Position numbers and translations under genes: made by a program | The notes under the pieces: generated by a model | What the model saw: only the letters and a program-made list of their open reading frames with translations | Told to the model about the DNA's origin: nothing | The model's database searches: none | Assembly: GCA_004380135.1 (NCBI GenBank) | Contig: QXCR01000092.1 | Location: forward strand, 1 to 64,000 | Direction: 5' to 3' | DNA length: 64,000 nucleotides | From: Stemphylium vesicarium | Taxonomy: Eukaryota > Ascomycota > Dothideomycetes > Pleosporales > Pleosporaceae | Shown: in pieces, positions 41,796-51,396 of the stretch | How positions within the stretch are numbered: the stretch's first letter is position 1 | Layout of the letters: each line of letters starts with the position of its first letter

Positions 41796-42574
41796 CTTGA
41801 ACGTTTGTGGATGGGTATAATTCGCGGCGTGCGAGGTGGTGGAGGCGAAAGATTTTGAGGCAATGTCCAGAGAGCAAGAAAAACAAGACTGATGCCTAGT
41901 CTCAACGTATATCTGGCATGAAAACCGTAACCTTGGTCTACCTGTTTCGTGTCCCCTTTGGTGAGAGTCGAGACGCGGGCGCGCTCATTGAACACCCGGC
42001 CCGAAGCTTACCCCTGCTAGCGCGACTGCACCCGCGGGAGATGGCATAAAATTCTGGTCGCATGTTCCCTTGACCGTACCACCCTTCACCCACCATCCGA
42101 CTCGAGAGTGGATGTAAGGCGACCAGGATATTGAGACAATTAATACATTGTTTCTACTATTCTACCCACAATCACGATACAAATACAATTACCATGTAGA
42201 CACCGCCCTGACAACAGCATGCTTCAAAGCTGCTGTAACTAGGAATCCTCGTGCGAGGCCCTGGTATACCGTCTTATGGGCGCAGAAGAATACCGGATCA
42301 CGGTTAAGCCGGAGCACCTCCTTGAGCCATAAGCTGAAAGGCATATGGTGGGTGGAGAGTAGCTTGACTTTGATGATCATACATACTTTGAAATCCCGTT
42401 CATTTGGGTTGCATGGCTCGAGGCTGCCAATCGTCTGGCCCAGAGTTCATGCATCAGTAGCGAAGGTGTTGGTTGGCCAGCGAATAGCATTCTTCTCATC
42501 AAGCCAACCAAGTCCTCATAATATCGACAGACCCAAGTCGTGAATGCCGTGAGTCGAAGCATCCAGTTCAGCCC
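41796..42574. other. Intergenic stretch
   Basis: Promoter of GOT1 and 3' flank of IES6. Only short frames without domain. Confidence 0.6.
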
Positions 42575-43138
42575 TCACTTCAAGATGGTGTGTGCACCTC
42601 TTGCCGCGAGATAGCCTTCAGATACATTCTGCGGCATTGTTCTGATGCCCCCAAACACTTCTTTGTTGTGGTATCTTAGACGCGTCTTGGGATCTGTGTA
42701 AGGTGCAGGAAGACCGGTGATGTCACAGTACTTCTTCTGGCTGCTCGGGTGGAAGCTTGGGGCGGATTCGATGTTCGTGTATGTAGGCGCAGGGCCGGCC
42801 GCATTCCCTCCTGCGGCTGCTCTACCGTTCTTCTCCAATACCAGTGTGCTAAGGCTGTGAGCCGCTTGCGCGATGTTTGCTTGACGGCCTCCGTTTGCAG
42901 CTGACGTGGCGCCTTCCGTCCCCACAGCCGGTGTTGACATGCCGCTGTTGTTTTGCGTGGCCATTACAGAGGCCTCTTTCCGCGATGCCTCGCCGAGGAT
43001 CTGTTTGAGGTTCTTGTTGCGGCGCTGCGGTGGCTTCCAGTTGGGGTTCCGGAAGGGTTTGTGGACGGCATAGATGTCGAGCTTGTCTAGGAGTGCCTGA
43101 TGCGTCTTGTCGTCCGAAGCGGCTGTCAGAGGCGCCAT
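42575..43138 (-). CDS. IES6: Ies6, INO80 chromatin-remodelling subunit (YL1-C domain)
   Basis: Intronless, 187 residues. The N-terminal part has the family segment V-H-K-P-F-R-N-P-N-W-K-P-P-Q-R-R-N-K-N-L-K-Q-I-L. An Ala/Gly-rich spacer of about 75 residues follows. The C-terminal YL1-C domain reads K-K-Y-C-D-I-T-G-L-P-A-P-Y-T-D-P-K-T-R-L-R-Y-H. Ies6 pairs with Arp5 as a module of INO80 that couples ATP hydrolysis to nucleosome sliding. The gene for Arp5 lies about 1.1 kb away. It is divergent from DAD4, with 345 bp between start codons. Confidence 0.93.
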   Translation of the reverse strand: MAPLTAASDDKTHQALLDKLDIYAVHKPFRNPNWKPPQRRNKNLKQILGEASRKEASVMATQNNSGMSTPAVGTEGATSAANGGRQANIAQAAHSLSTLVLEKNGRAAAGGNAAGPAPTYTNIESAPSFHPSSQKKYCDITGLPAPYTDPKTRLRYHNKEVFGGIRTMPQNVSEGYLAARGAHTILK

Positions 43139-43483
43139 GTTGCGAGGATTTGATGAGTACCAAGTGCGATGGTTGTTCCTCGATTAGGTCGCGTCTGTTC
43201 GTTGAGGTTCCGTCGCGTGGCTCGCCTGGGGGTTTAGAATCGATATCGCAAGAATGTGGTGTCGTTGAGTAGGTACAGGAGCCGCGATTCAACACGGATA
43301 ATCGTAGACGGATGGATATTGTTGACGTGTACAGGTGCTGATGTTTGCGTCGAGGGATGGAGCTTGCGGAGGTGGAGCTCTCCCGGCGGACCTGCATGAG
43401 GTCGCTCACACTAGCTGCTTTGATCCTCCCCACCAAACAACTCGAACACGAGCAGTCAACAGCAGCACAATACAACCGCAGAC
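43139..43483. promoter_or_regulatory. Shared divergent promoter of IES6 and DAD4
   Basis: 345 bp between two start codons on opposite strands with no other gene. Specific sites not identified. Confidence 0.5.
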
Positions 43484-43866
43484 ATGGTAAGCTACAGAGC
43501 CAAACTTGTTGAAAATGGAGTGTATATCTGATGCCACTGCAGGAGAGCCCTCACGAACACCAGCAAAGCCAGTTGCTTTCCCGCATCATTGTCAATGTTG
43601 TGAGTCTACTCATTCCTCCAAGAAAAGCATCATGTGCATACTGACGCACCCTCAAGGAGAAGCTGAACGAGGCCGTCATGATGTTGAACAAGAACCTCCA
43701 AGAGATCAACATCCAGAACATGGACACTGAGCTGGTGGCCCAGATGTTCAAGAACTACCAATCCAACGTACTCTTCCATCTTGAAGGTATACCACGCGGT
43801 TCTTCAAGTAAGTACTTAGATTACTAACAGGTTCTAGCAACCAACGGTCTCAAGGATCCTGCCTGA
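43484..43866 (+). CDS. DAD4: Dad4, DASH/Dam1 kinetochore complex subunit
   Basis: Four coding exons: 43484-43486 (only the ATG), 43543-43599, 43657-43786 and 43838-43866, giving 72 residues, identical in length to yeast Dad4. The sequence starts M-E-S-P-H-E-H-Q-Q-S-Q-L-L-S-R-I-I and ends L-E-A-T-N-G-L-K-D-P-A; the middle N-I-Q-N-M-D-T-E-L-V-A-Q-M-F is the conserved Dad4 core. The DASH complex forms rings on spindle microtubules and couples them to kinetochores. For the last intron, the acceptor must be the TAG at 43835-43837 rather than the CAG eight bases upstream, since only that keeps the family ending. Too short and too split for simple frame scanning. Confidence 0.93.
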
Positions 43867-44255
43867 GCCTGAGCGATGACGGTCACTGCATTTGTAGATT
43901 ACGTCCTGCACAACAAGCAGGGAACAAATTATCTTTTGTAGACGCGTCTTGCGTCGCGTCGCAGCATGACCAACACTGGAGGAATTAGATACCCAAATAA
44001 TGTGACATGATGATGGAATTATTTGCAAAGTACCATACCAAGTGGACGTAGTGTACCCAACTGGCATGCGGAGATGGGCTCGGACCACCGAGCATTGGAA
44101 GAGGCTCAAGACATCACAATCGCAATGTCGCGCATGCTCCCCAACAATCGCGCTAACCAAACACACACGCCACATTTCGAAGCCGCGACATGATATAGAC
44201 GCCGAAATCGCAGCTTCAACACATCAATAACACCAGAAGATTGGCTCCCTCGGCC
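43867..44255. other. DAD4-ARP5 intergenic region
   Basis: 389 bp between the DAD4 stop and the ARP5 start, same strand; holds the ARP5 promoter. No coding frame. Confidence 0.6.
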
Positions 44256-46589
44256 ATGGACGAGGCACCGCAAACAGCTGGGCGCAATCCAGCCAAACCT
44301 CCGCCGAAGCTATGGAGCGTGTCGGAACCACCTTTTGAAGGCTTCAGGCCCATCGACAAGGAAGGCTGGTCGCGTAGTAACAGCGAAACCGCAATAGTCA
44401 TCGATAATGGTACTGCTCGCGCATTCGCCATGCTCGTGTCTCTACACCAGCTAACCCATCACAGGCTCCTCGGCAGTCCGCGCAGGATGGTCCTTCGACT
44501 CGAAACCGCGGCTATCAGTGCTGCCAAATATGGCCAGATACCGCGACCGCAAGCTCAACCGCACCTTTACCTTTGTCGGATCCGACGTTTACGCCGACGG
44601 TACGGCGCGAGGACAGTCGAAGCCCATATACGAGCCCGGCAGCAACATTATCAACAACTGGGATGTCATGGAGGGTGTGCTGGACTACTGCTTTGTCAAG
44701 ATGGGCGTCGACGGCCGATCAGGGAGCATAGATCGGCCCATTGTCATGACGGAGCCTGTCGCGAACTTGGGTTATTCACGAAAGAGTACGTGAGCGTGCA
44801 TGTCTATCGGATTTCGCTAACAACACACTCAACAGCCATGTCTGAGATTCTGTTCGAGTGCTACGGTGCACCCTCGGTCGCGTACGGCATCGACTCGCTC
44901 TTCTCCTACTCGTACAACGGCGGTCGCAACGGCTTGGTCATGGATTCATCCTACACTTCCACCCACGTCATCCCCGTCGTAAACTCAAAGCCGCTGTTGT
45001 CGCAATCAACTCGTCTCAACTGGGGTCGCTTCCAGTCCGCCCAATACCTGCTGAAGCTTCTGAGGCTAAAGTATCCCACCTTCCCTGGCAAGATCAGCGA
45101 CATCCAGGCCGAGGATCTGGTTCGCGAACACTGCTATGTTTCGCAAGACTACGAGACAGATCTCAGTCGCTACCTTGACTGGACGGGACTCGAAGACCGC
45201 GATCACACCATCCAATTCCCCTACACAGAGCAGATTGTGGTGCAAAAGACAGAAGAAGAGTTGGCTGCTGCGGCAGAGAAGCGCAAAGAGAGTGGCCGAA
45301 GATTGCAGGCCCAGGCTGCGAAGATGCGTCTTGAGAAGTTGAAAAAGAAAGAGGAGGAGCTCGAATGGTGCATACAACTGCAGGCACAACTTGAAGAGAT
45401 TAGTACAAAGAAGGAAAAGGCGCGGGTGCTGGAGTCGAACGACTTTGACGACGAGAACCAGCTCAACAAGCGAGTCAAGGAACTTGAGTTTGCCATCAAG
45501 AAGGCCCGCAACAAGGACCTTGGCGATGTAGAAGAGGAACAAGTGGAAGCGCCATCCTTTCCACTTCTTGAGGTTCCAGATGACCAGCTGGACGAGGAAG
45601 GCATCAAGCAGAAGCGACAGCAGCGGTTGATGAAGTCCAATTACGATGCCCGTCAGCGAGCCAAGATCGAGAAGGAGAAAGAAAAGGCTAGGCTGGCTGA
45701 AGAGCAGCGTCTTGACGACCAACGCCGAGAGACGGACCCTCAAGGCTGGATCGACGAGCGCAGGATAGCCCGCCAAGCCATCATCCAAAAGATGAAAGAC
45801 CGTGAGCGATTAAAGGCCGAACTCGGAAACCGCAAGTCCCTCGCCAACCAAATGCGCATGAAATCCATAGCAAACCTCGCCTCTGACGCCCCGACAAAGA
45901 AGCGGCGGCGCGGTGGCGCCGACGACGACACCTTTGGCGCCGACGACGCCGACTGGGGCGTCTACCGCACCATCGCCACGGGCGAAGGATCCGACGACGA
46001 AGAAGAAGAAGACCTCAGCAAGAACCTCAAAGAGATCGAAACCCAGCTCCTCGCCCACGACCCCAACTTCACTGAAGAATCAACCCGCGAAGCCCAAACA
46101 GACTGGACAAAGAGCATCCTGCACGCCTTCCTCCACGGTCCTTATCCCTTCGACCCGGAATCCCAAAAAGAATCAAACCAAATCCACCTCAACGTCGAGC
46201 GTATCCGCGTTCCCGAAGTCGTCTTCCAGCCCACTATCGCGGGTCTCGATCAAGCAGGCATTGTGGAAATCGCATCCAACATCCTGACCGAGCGTCTAGC
46301 CGACTCGCCGCACCGCGACGCCGTGCTGAAGGATATTTTCCTGACTGGGGGTAACACTGCGTTTCAGGGTTTCGAGGACCGCCTTAGGAATGAGTTGAGG
46401 GCTGTGTTGCCCGCTGAGCAGACGATTAGTGTACGCAAAGCGGGCGATTGTGTCTTAGATGCTTGGAGGGGTGCCGCGCAGTGGGCGGGCAGGAAGGAGT
46501 CGAAGCGGAGTTTTGTTACGAAAGAGGAGTTTGCGGAGAAGGGGCCGGAGTATATCAAGGAGCATGATCAGGGTAATGCTTCTTATTAG
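44256..46589 (+). CDS. ARP5: Arp5, actin-related protein of the INO80 complex
   Basis: Three exons: 44256-44409, 44465-44785 and 44836-46589, 742 residues. The actin fold opens with A-I-V-I-D-N-G-S-S-A-V-R-A-G-W, includes P-I-V-M-T-E-P-V-A-N and S-E-I-L-F-E-C-Y-G-A-P, and ends with F-L-T-G-G-N-T-A-F-Q-G-F. A long charged coiled insertion (about residues 300-560, Lys/Glu-rich, D-D-E-E-E-E-D) interrupts the fold, as expected for Arp5 and not for actin. Arp5 with Ies6 forms a subcomplex of INO80 that contacts the nucleosome dyad/acidic patch and activates remodelling. Its partner gene IES6 is nearby on the opposite strand, with DAD4 between them. Confidence 0.95.
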   Translation: MDEAPQTAGRNPAKPPPKLWSVSEPPFEGFRPIDKEGWSRSNSETAIVIDNGTARAFAMLVSLHQLTHHRLLGSPRRMVLRLETAAISAAKYGQIPRPQAQPHLYLCRIRRLRRRYGARTVEAHIRARQQHYQQLGCHGGCAGLLLCQDGRRRPIREHRSAHCHDGACRELGLFTKEYVSVHVYRISLTTHSTAMSEILFECYGAPSVAYGIDSLFSYSYNGGRNGLVMDSSYTSTHVIPVVNSKPLLSQSTRLNWGRFQSAQYLLKLLRLKYPTFPGKISDIQAEDLVREHCYVSQDYETDLSRYLDWTGLEDRDHTIQFPYTEQIVVQKTEEELAAAAEKRKESGRRLQAQAAKMRLEKLKKKEEELEWCIQLQAQLEEISTKKEKARVLESNDFDDENQLNKRVKELEFAIKKARNKDLGDVEEEQVEAPSFPLLEVPDDQLDEEGIKQKRQQRLMKSNYDARQRAKIEKEKEKARLAEEQRLDDQRRETDPQGWIDERRIARQAIIQKMKDRERLKAELGNRKSLANQMRMKSIANLASDAPTKKRRRGGADDDTFGADDADWGVYRTIATGEGSDDEEEEDLSKNLKEIETQLLAHDPNFTEESTREAQTDWTKSILHAFLHGPYPFDPESQKESNQIHLNVERIRVPEVVFQPTIAGLDQAGIVEIASNILTERLADSPHRDAVLKDIFLTGGNTAFQGFEDRLRNELRAVLPAEQTISVRKAGDCVLDAWRGAAQWAGRKESKRSFVTKEEFAEKGPEYIKEHDQGNASY

Positions 46590-47025
46590 GGGAGGTGGGG
46601 GGCTTGTAGTGTCTTGGTTGAAGGAAGTCGAGGGGTTCTTCATTTGTAATATTAACGGGGATAAAGGGAGGGGGCGTATTTTTTTGCTATGAGCTTGAGA
46701 GTAAGGGTTTTGGTGCCTGAGTTTTCTTTTGGAATATAGTGTTTGATTGTTGTATTGTTCCCGTGTTGTTTAGTGAGAGTAATGATGGATGTATACCTGC
46801 GGCCAATAAGAGAGAGAGAGAGCGAGAGAGAGCGCGAGAGAGAGTACACAACTCACATCTATCCTGGCCGTGAAAACCTTGACCTACCGCACTCCTAACA
46901 AATCACAAAGGTTAGCAAATAAACCTTCTACACACCCTCTAACCAACCCCTCTACAGCATCTTAAATCCCCCCAACATCCTGATAAAAAACTCAACTATT
47001 CCCTCCCCACAATCCATCCGCACCC
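46590..47025. other. Convergent 3' region
   Basis: Between the stops of ARP5 and the Zn2Cys6 gene. Contains an (AG)n/(CG)-interrupted purine tract at 46810-46840. No coding sequence. Confidence 0.6.
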
Positions 47026-48321
47026 TCAAATCAACCCAAGTCCCACGCCCTCAACCCCATACCTCGCCGCAAAACCCTCGCCCAACCACTCCCTCGTCGC
47101 ATCCACACCCTTCAACATGGCCATCAACAGCACACCCAGCTCCTCCAAATCCTCCGGTCGCGCCCTCCCCATCACCTCATCCCACCTCAGTACCTTCACA
47201 AGCAGTATCTCCGTCTCCCTCGCCGCTCTACGCCAACATCCCTCATCCTGCGCATGCCAAAGCCTCGCTTGCGCCGTAAAACTCATGCGCAAATCAGGCA
47301 CGATGTCGAAGCCGAATTTGAGAAAGTGATAGACGCCTTTTAGCAGGAACGCTGTAATTACTGTTCTGCGTATACTTTCTTCGACCAGCCAGCGGTGCCA
47401 GGTGATTTCTACAGGCGGTGTTGAAGCATAAGGGATACGAGACCGGAGGTGCATAGCCCAAGTCATCATTACATGCTCATCAGCTTCGGCTTGCGCTCGA
47501 AGCCGGACGTCACCGTCGAACAGGGACATGATTTGGTACAGGATCAGGGCTTGGAGCGCGGCTAGCAGCTCGGTGTGAGAGGCGGTGGTGTGGTTGGTGT
47601 GGGTAAGGAGGTGCTGGCGTCTATGCTGCAGATTGCCATAGACGAGGACACTGTTCATGTGCGTTTTTAAACAGTACAGCGCGCAGGTGCTGAGTGCATC
47701 TTGGAGAGTTGAGCATGTTGGGCTTTGGCTTTGGTTGTTGGCTTGGGATAGGGTGGAGGTGAAGGTGAAGGTGCGGTGGATGAAGCTTGTTTGGCCGAGT
47801 GAGGCAAATGTCTGGGGGGCTTGGAAGAGTCGCCGAGTGGCATAGTCTACGCGGACTTGTGTTGGTCCTGGGTCGGAGGTGAGCTGCACTATGCTATCGG
47901 AGCGTAGCTGTTGAGCCACGACGTGTTGCATGTTGGGGGCCCCAGCTGCAGGCGGGTTGAATACTACGTCGTCTTGTGACATACTCGCCAGGTTGAATGG
48001 ATCGATACCCAAGCCAAGGGAATCGTTGGCCTGGTACGGCGAGGGTATTGTTAAGCCCGGTAACAGCATGGGACTTTGCTGCAGTTGCAAATTACTCGGT
48101 ATCTGCTCCGCAAAGGACTCCGCAAAGGGGGCTGCGAAGCTGATGACTTCGTTGTCATTGCTTCCGGTTGCTTGCTGTGGGAGAGACACGGGATACCAAT
48201 CATTGTTGTATTCACAAGCTATTCTCCTGGCGACACAGCGTCGGCAGTTTGGTACCGTTTTGTCGCATCGCCGCTTGGACTGGACGCAGGCAAGACATGC
48301 CTTTCGGCGTGACGGGGGCAT
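47026..48321 (-). CDS. Zn2Cys6 transcription factor
   Basis: Intronless, 431 residues. The binuclear zinc cluster sits at the extreme N-terminus: cysteines at residues 9, 12, 19, 26, 29 and 36, spacing C-x2-C-x6-C-x6-C-x2-C-x6-C, with K-R-R after the third, as in Gal4-type factors. The rest resembles the short C-terminal region of fungal secondary-metabolism or stress regulators: helical, with a conserved-looking E-A-D-E-H-V-M-M-T-W-A segment, W-H-R-W-L-V-E-E-S-I-R-R-T and an aromatic-rich stretch. No full 'fungal_trans' middle domain is evident. It is divergent from the short-chain dehydrogenase, with 650 bp between the starts, so that neighbour is a natural candidate target, though this is inference. 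Confidence 0.9.
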   Translation of the reverse strand: MPPSRRKACLACVQSKRRCDKTVPNCRRCVARRIACEYNNDWYPVSLPQQATGSNDNEVISFAAPFAESFAEQIPSNLQLQQSPMLLPGLTIPSPYQANDSLGLGIDPFNLASMSQDDVVFNPPAAGAPNMQHVVAQQLRSDSIVQLTSDPGPTQVRVDYATRRLFQAPQTFASLGQTSFIHRTFTFTSTLSQANNQSQSPTCSTLQDALSTCALYCLKTHMNSVLVYGNLQHRRQHLLTHTNHTTASHTELLAALQALILYQIMSLFDGDVRLRAQAEADEHVMMTWAMHLRSRIPYASTPPVEITWHRWLVEESIRRTVITAFLLKGVYHFLKFGFDIVPDLRMSFTAQARLWHAQDEGCWRRAARETEILLVKVLRWDEVMGRARPEDLEELGVLLMAMLKGVDATREWLGEGFAARYGVEGVGLGLI

Positions 48322-48971
48322 GACGACGCACCACTTCCATCAGATCCAAGGCAAGAGGGTAAGTTTTCGTCCCATATTCGATCGTCTCCGCGGTTTTTTT
48401 GAAGAGGAAACTCCGCAGAGGTAAGAGGGAAAGTGAGAAAGCGTGTGAGGTGTGTTGCGGAGTTTGGGTAGTGGTGTGCATGGACGTGGGTACTTCTGTT
48501 TAAGCGGACTCCGCTAGTGTGCGGACTTTTGAGTTCCCCGGAAACCCTGACAAAGCTTACAGCACAGATACAGTCGAAGATACATGCTATCTTCAGGCAA
48601 AGGACTAGTAATGGAACACTTACATGGTCTTACACTCGAAAGGCCCGAATCAAAACAGCGGCTGGCGGGGAAAAGCAATTCGTCCGTAACCTTATGTGCA
48701 CGGATCTTGACAGGAGTCCACTTTCACTCTGGGGGTTATATCAAGTTTTTGATTGATGGACCGCAGCTTTGTCACGTGTGAAGAGCGAGGGTGTAGTAGA
48801 AATGGATGGATTTTGGGTAAGAGTCGGTGTGTATAAAGGTAGCGGCAGCTTTCCCATCTCTAGTATCTCATCCAGAATCAAAGTCCTCGTCTCTACTTGT
48901 TTTGCATCCAGATTCATTCGATATACTCTACTTTACACGCTACTATCGTATCCTCTACAGTTAACTCAAAT
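48322..48971. promoter_or_regulatory. Divergent promoter between the Zn2Cys6 gene and the dehydrogenase
   Basis: 650 bp between opposite starts. Several CGG/CCG triplets occur (for example ctccgcgg near 48387 and ttccccgg near 48535), which Zn2Cys6 proteins often bind, but no clear paired site was established. Confidence 0.4.
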
Positions 48972-50049
48972 ATGCCTTCCACAGTCCTCATCACAGGTGG
49001 AAACCGCGGTATGCATACCTACCTTACTCCCATTCACGATCTCATCTAATCACTTCTCGCAGGTCTCGGAAAATCATTCGTGGAAGCCTACCTTTCCGTG
49101 CCAAACACCACAGTCGTAGTTACAGTCCGGGATCCCTCTATATCCCAGTCTCTCTCCGCTCTCCCCGCAGCCGCAGGATCGCGCCTCATCATCGTGAAGA
49201 TGGAAATGGCGTCGTCAGAGTCCATCGTTTCCGGTATTGAAACTTTGAAGACGACCCACGGTATCAATGCGATCGATACCGTTATTGCGAACGCGGGTAT
49301 CTCTGGTCCCACGCCTAGTCTGGCCCAGGCCCTTGTGTCGGAGATACAGAAGTACATCGATGTGAACGCGTACGGCCCGCTTGAGTTGTTCAAAGCGACT
49401 TTGCCTCTTCTTCGCTCTGCTTCTATTGATGGGAACAAGGCCAAGTTCGTTCTTGTGTCGAGTGCAGGGGGAAGTCTGACAAACATGTACGATTTCAGTA
49501 AGTGGAATTGCCCCCAACACACGAGCCACTAGAGCGGCCATCTGGTTTAAATATACTTTCCTCTGAGACGATTGCACTAATATTCTTGCTCGCGCTTCAA
49601 AGTGCCCTTGGCTGCATACGGAGCCAGCAAAGCCCTCGCGAATTTCTTCACCAAGTGGCTATCACTCGAACACAAGGATCTCATCGTGTGGGCTCATAAT
49701 CCGGGGTACGTACTTGAAATTTTTACTTCTTTTCAACAATACCCTTTTGCCCTGGGAAAACGATCAATGCTAACGCTACAAATGTACGCATAGACCTATA
49801 GACACCGATATGACCCGTGGCAGCCAGGAATTAGCGGAGAGTCTCGGAATGGACTTGTCTTCAATGGTGTTTACACCCCCGGAAGAAGTCGCAAGTGTGA
49901 TGAAGAAAGTGGTATGTTTGGACTAATCGGAGGCAGGATGCGCTGATACGCGTTCACGAAGCTGACTCTGAGTTCGACAGATTGATGGAGCGACCGAGGG
50001 TATTAGTGGCAAGTTCATCGACCGTGATGGCACTGAGATAGCGTGGTAG
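48972..50049 (+). CDS. Short-chain dehydrogenase/reductase (classical SDR, ketoreductase type)
   Basis: Five exons: 48972-49008, 49063-49497, 49603-49705, 49794-49911 and 49981-50049, giving 253 residues. The cofactor motif T-G-G-N-R-G-L-G is split by the first intron. Then come I-A-N-A-G-I, V-L-V-S-S-A-G-G (catalytic Ser region) and Y-G-A-S-K with the catalytic Tyr and Lys, followed by N-P-G-P-I-D-T-D-M. The end reads I-D-G-A-T-E-G-I-S-G-K-F-I-D-R-D-G-T-E-I-A-W, common to fungal carbonyl reductases related to norsolorinic-acid ketoreductase. NAD(P)H-dependent reduction of a carbonyl is expected; the substrate is unknown. No polyketide synthase lies nearby, so a toxin-pathway role is not supported. 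Confidence 0.9.
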
Positions 50050-50541
50050 ATGTATGAGTGGTTTCACATACAATTGGAATGCTGGGGGATATTGCAATTG
50101 TTCCGCCTAGGATACCGGAACTCGTCCAATAGCTATGTCGAGAGAGGACACGATATAGCCATCAGATTACATAGTGCTCGATAGCATAACGTCTCTCAAA
50201 TACTACTTGCGCCATCCGATATTGAAGTTAGGGTATCGTATTGGTGTTCCTCGTGCTCAATCTAAGCAGTGAAATAGAGAAGAAGATACCCATCCATACC
50301 GTTATAGATCAGATGGCGATGAAACGCCTCAGTATGTAAAGGTGTACTAACAGGGCCCTTTTAACACCCTAGAGATCGCAGCAAGTATTCTAGCCGACAA
50401 CTAGAAAGCTGATCAGTCCAAGATGGGATGTTCTTTCGAGTTCAGTGTCATGTGTACTAAATCCCCGAGCGCACTAAGCGAGTTAAGAGCTGAACAGAAT
50501 GATTCACACATCCATCGCTCATCCACCATTCATCGTCCCTC
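50050..50541. other. Intergenic stretch
   Basis: 492 bp between the dehydrogenase stop and the start of the kinase-like gene, same strand. No coding frame. Confidence 0.6.
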
Positions 50542-51396
50542 ATGGCTACCCTCACTGACGGCCAAATCATTGCGCTCTGCCACAATCCGACCAAGGAGGA
50601 TTTCTCAGACCCGTCATGCGCTACTAGGGTAGTTCGCATCACGGAAAGCTTGTTGGTGAAGTTTGGATACTTTGTTGAAATTCATGAGTTCAGGAACCAA
50701 CAAGCGGCGCAGCAACGCCTTGATGCGAGCATCCTCAATGTACCAACACTTCATCAATTTATCGAGAGAGAAGGAAATGGATATATCGTGATGGACTACA
50801 TCGATGGCAAGACGCTCGATATTGAAAGCGCAAGGGGTATGGCCAAAGAGCTCGCCAATGTCCTGGGGCACATCAACTCTCAAGGAGCGACAAAGCCAGG
50901 AAGTCTTGGAGGCGGGCCATTATCGGGTGTTCTCTGGCCCGAACACGAAGAAGTCGAGTTCTCGGAGCCTGCGGACCTCCAAATTTGGTTCGATATGCAC
51001 TCGCCCAAATCTGTCACCCCTATCGATTTCAATCGCTATCCTCTTTACATGTGCCACTTGAACTTTATGCCAAGGAACATTATCGTGAAAGACGGTCGGA
51101 TTTATCTCATCGACTGGGCTTCTGCTGGATACTTCCCTGGATTCTTCGAACACGCAGTGTACCGGATCCTAACGTCTGATCGGAGCTTCTACAAGGCTCT
51201 CAAGCCTTTCCTCCCTCCTCTTTCCGAGGAACAGCAGATCGTCGACACTGTCGTGGAGATCTCGGACTATAGCCAGTTTCGTATTTTGGGAGTCACAGGC
51301 CAAATGGATTTGGAGGTCGCTAATAAAAACCCATCAAATAGCTCAGGAGCCAAAATCTCAAAGCATACATACAGGGAGCCTGGGATGTATTCATAA
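50542..51396 (+). CDS. APH-fold kinase-like protein with altered catalytic loop
   Basis: Intronless, 284 residues. Layout of the fungal aminoglycoside-phosphotransferase/choline-kinase-like family: V-V-R-I-T-E-S-L-L-V-K-F-G (ATP-lysine region), Y-I-V-M-D-Y-I-D-G (hinge), then C-H-L-N-F-M-P-R-N-I-I-V and Y-L-I-D-W-A-S-A-G. In active members the catalytic loop is H-x-D-x4-N; here the Asp is Asn (AAC at 51061-51063), one G-to-A change from GAC, while the metal-binding Asp of I-D-W is kept. The protein may therefore be a pseudokinase, or have lost activity recently. These enzymes are abundant and variable in filamentous fungi; substrate unknown. Last gene before a gene-free stretch. Confidence 0.85.
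   Translation: MATLTDGQIIALCHNPTKEDFSDPSCATRVVRITESLLVKFGYFVEIHEFRNQQAAQQRLDASILNVPTLHQFIEREGNGYIVMDYIDGKTLDIESARGMAKELANVLGHINSQGATKPGSLGGGPLSGVLWPEHEEVEFSEPADLQIWFDMHSPKSVTPIDFNRYPLYMCHLNFMPRNIIVKDGRIYLIDWASAGYFPGFFEHAVYRILTSDRSFYKALKPFLPPLSEEQQIVDTVVEISDYSQFRILGVTGQMDLEVANKNPSNSSGAKISKHTYREPGMYS

Noticed and set aside
43828..43830. Alternative CAG acceptor for the last DAD4 intron
   Set aside because: Using it gives a frame that lacks the family ending; the TAG at 43835-43837 restores A-T-N-G-L-K-D-P-A.
47026..51396. Secondary-metabolite gene cluster
   Set aside because: A regulator and an SDR are present but there is no polyketide synthase, NRPS, terpene cyclase or P450 within the window.
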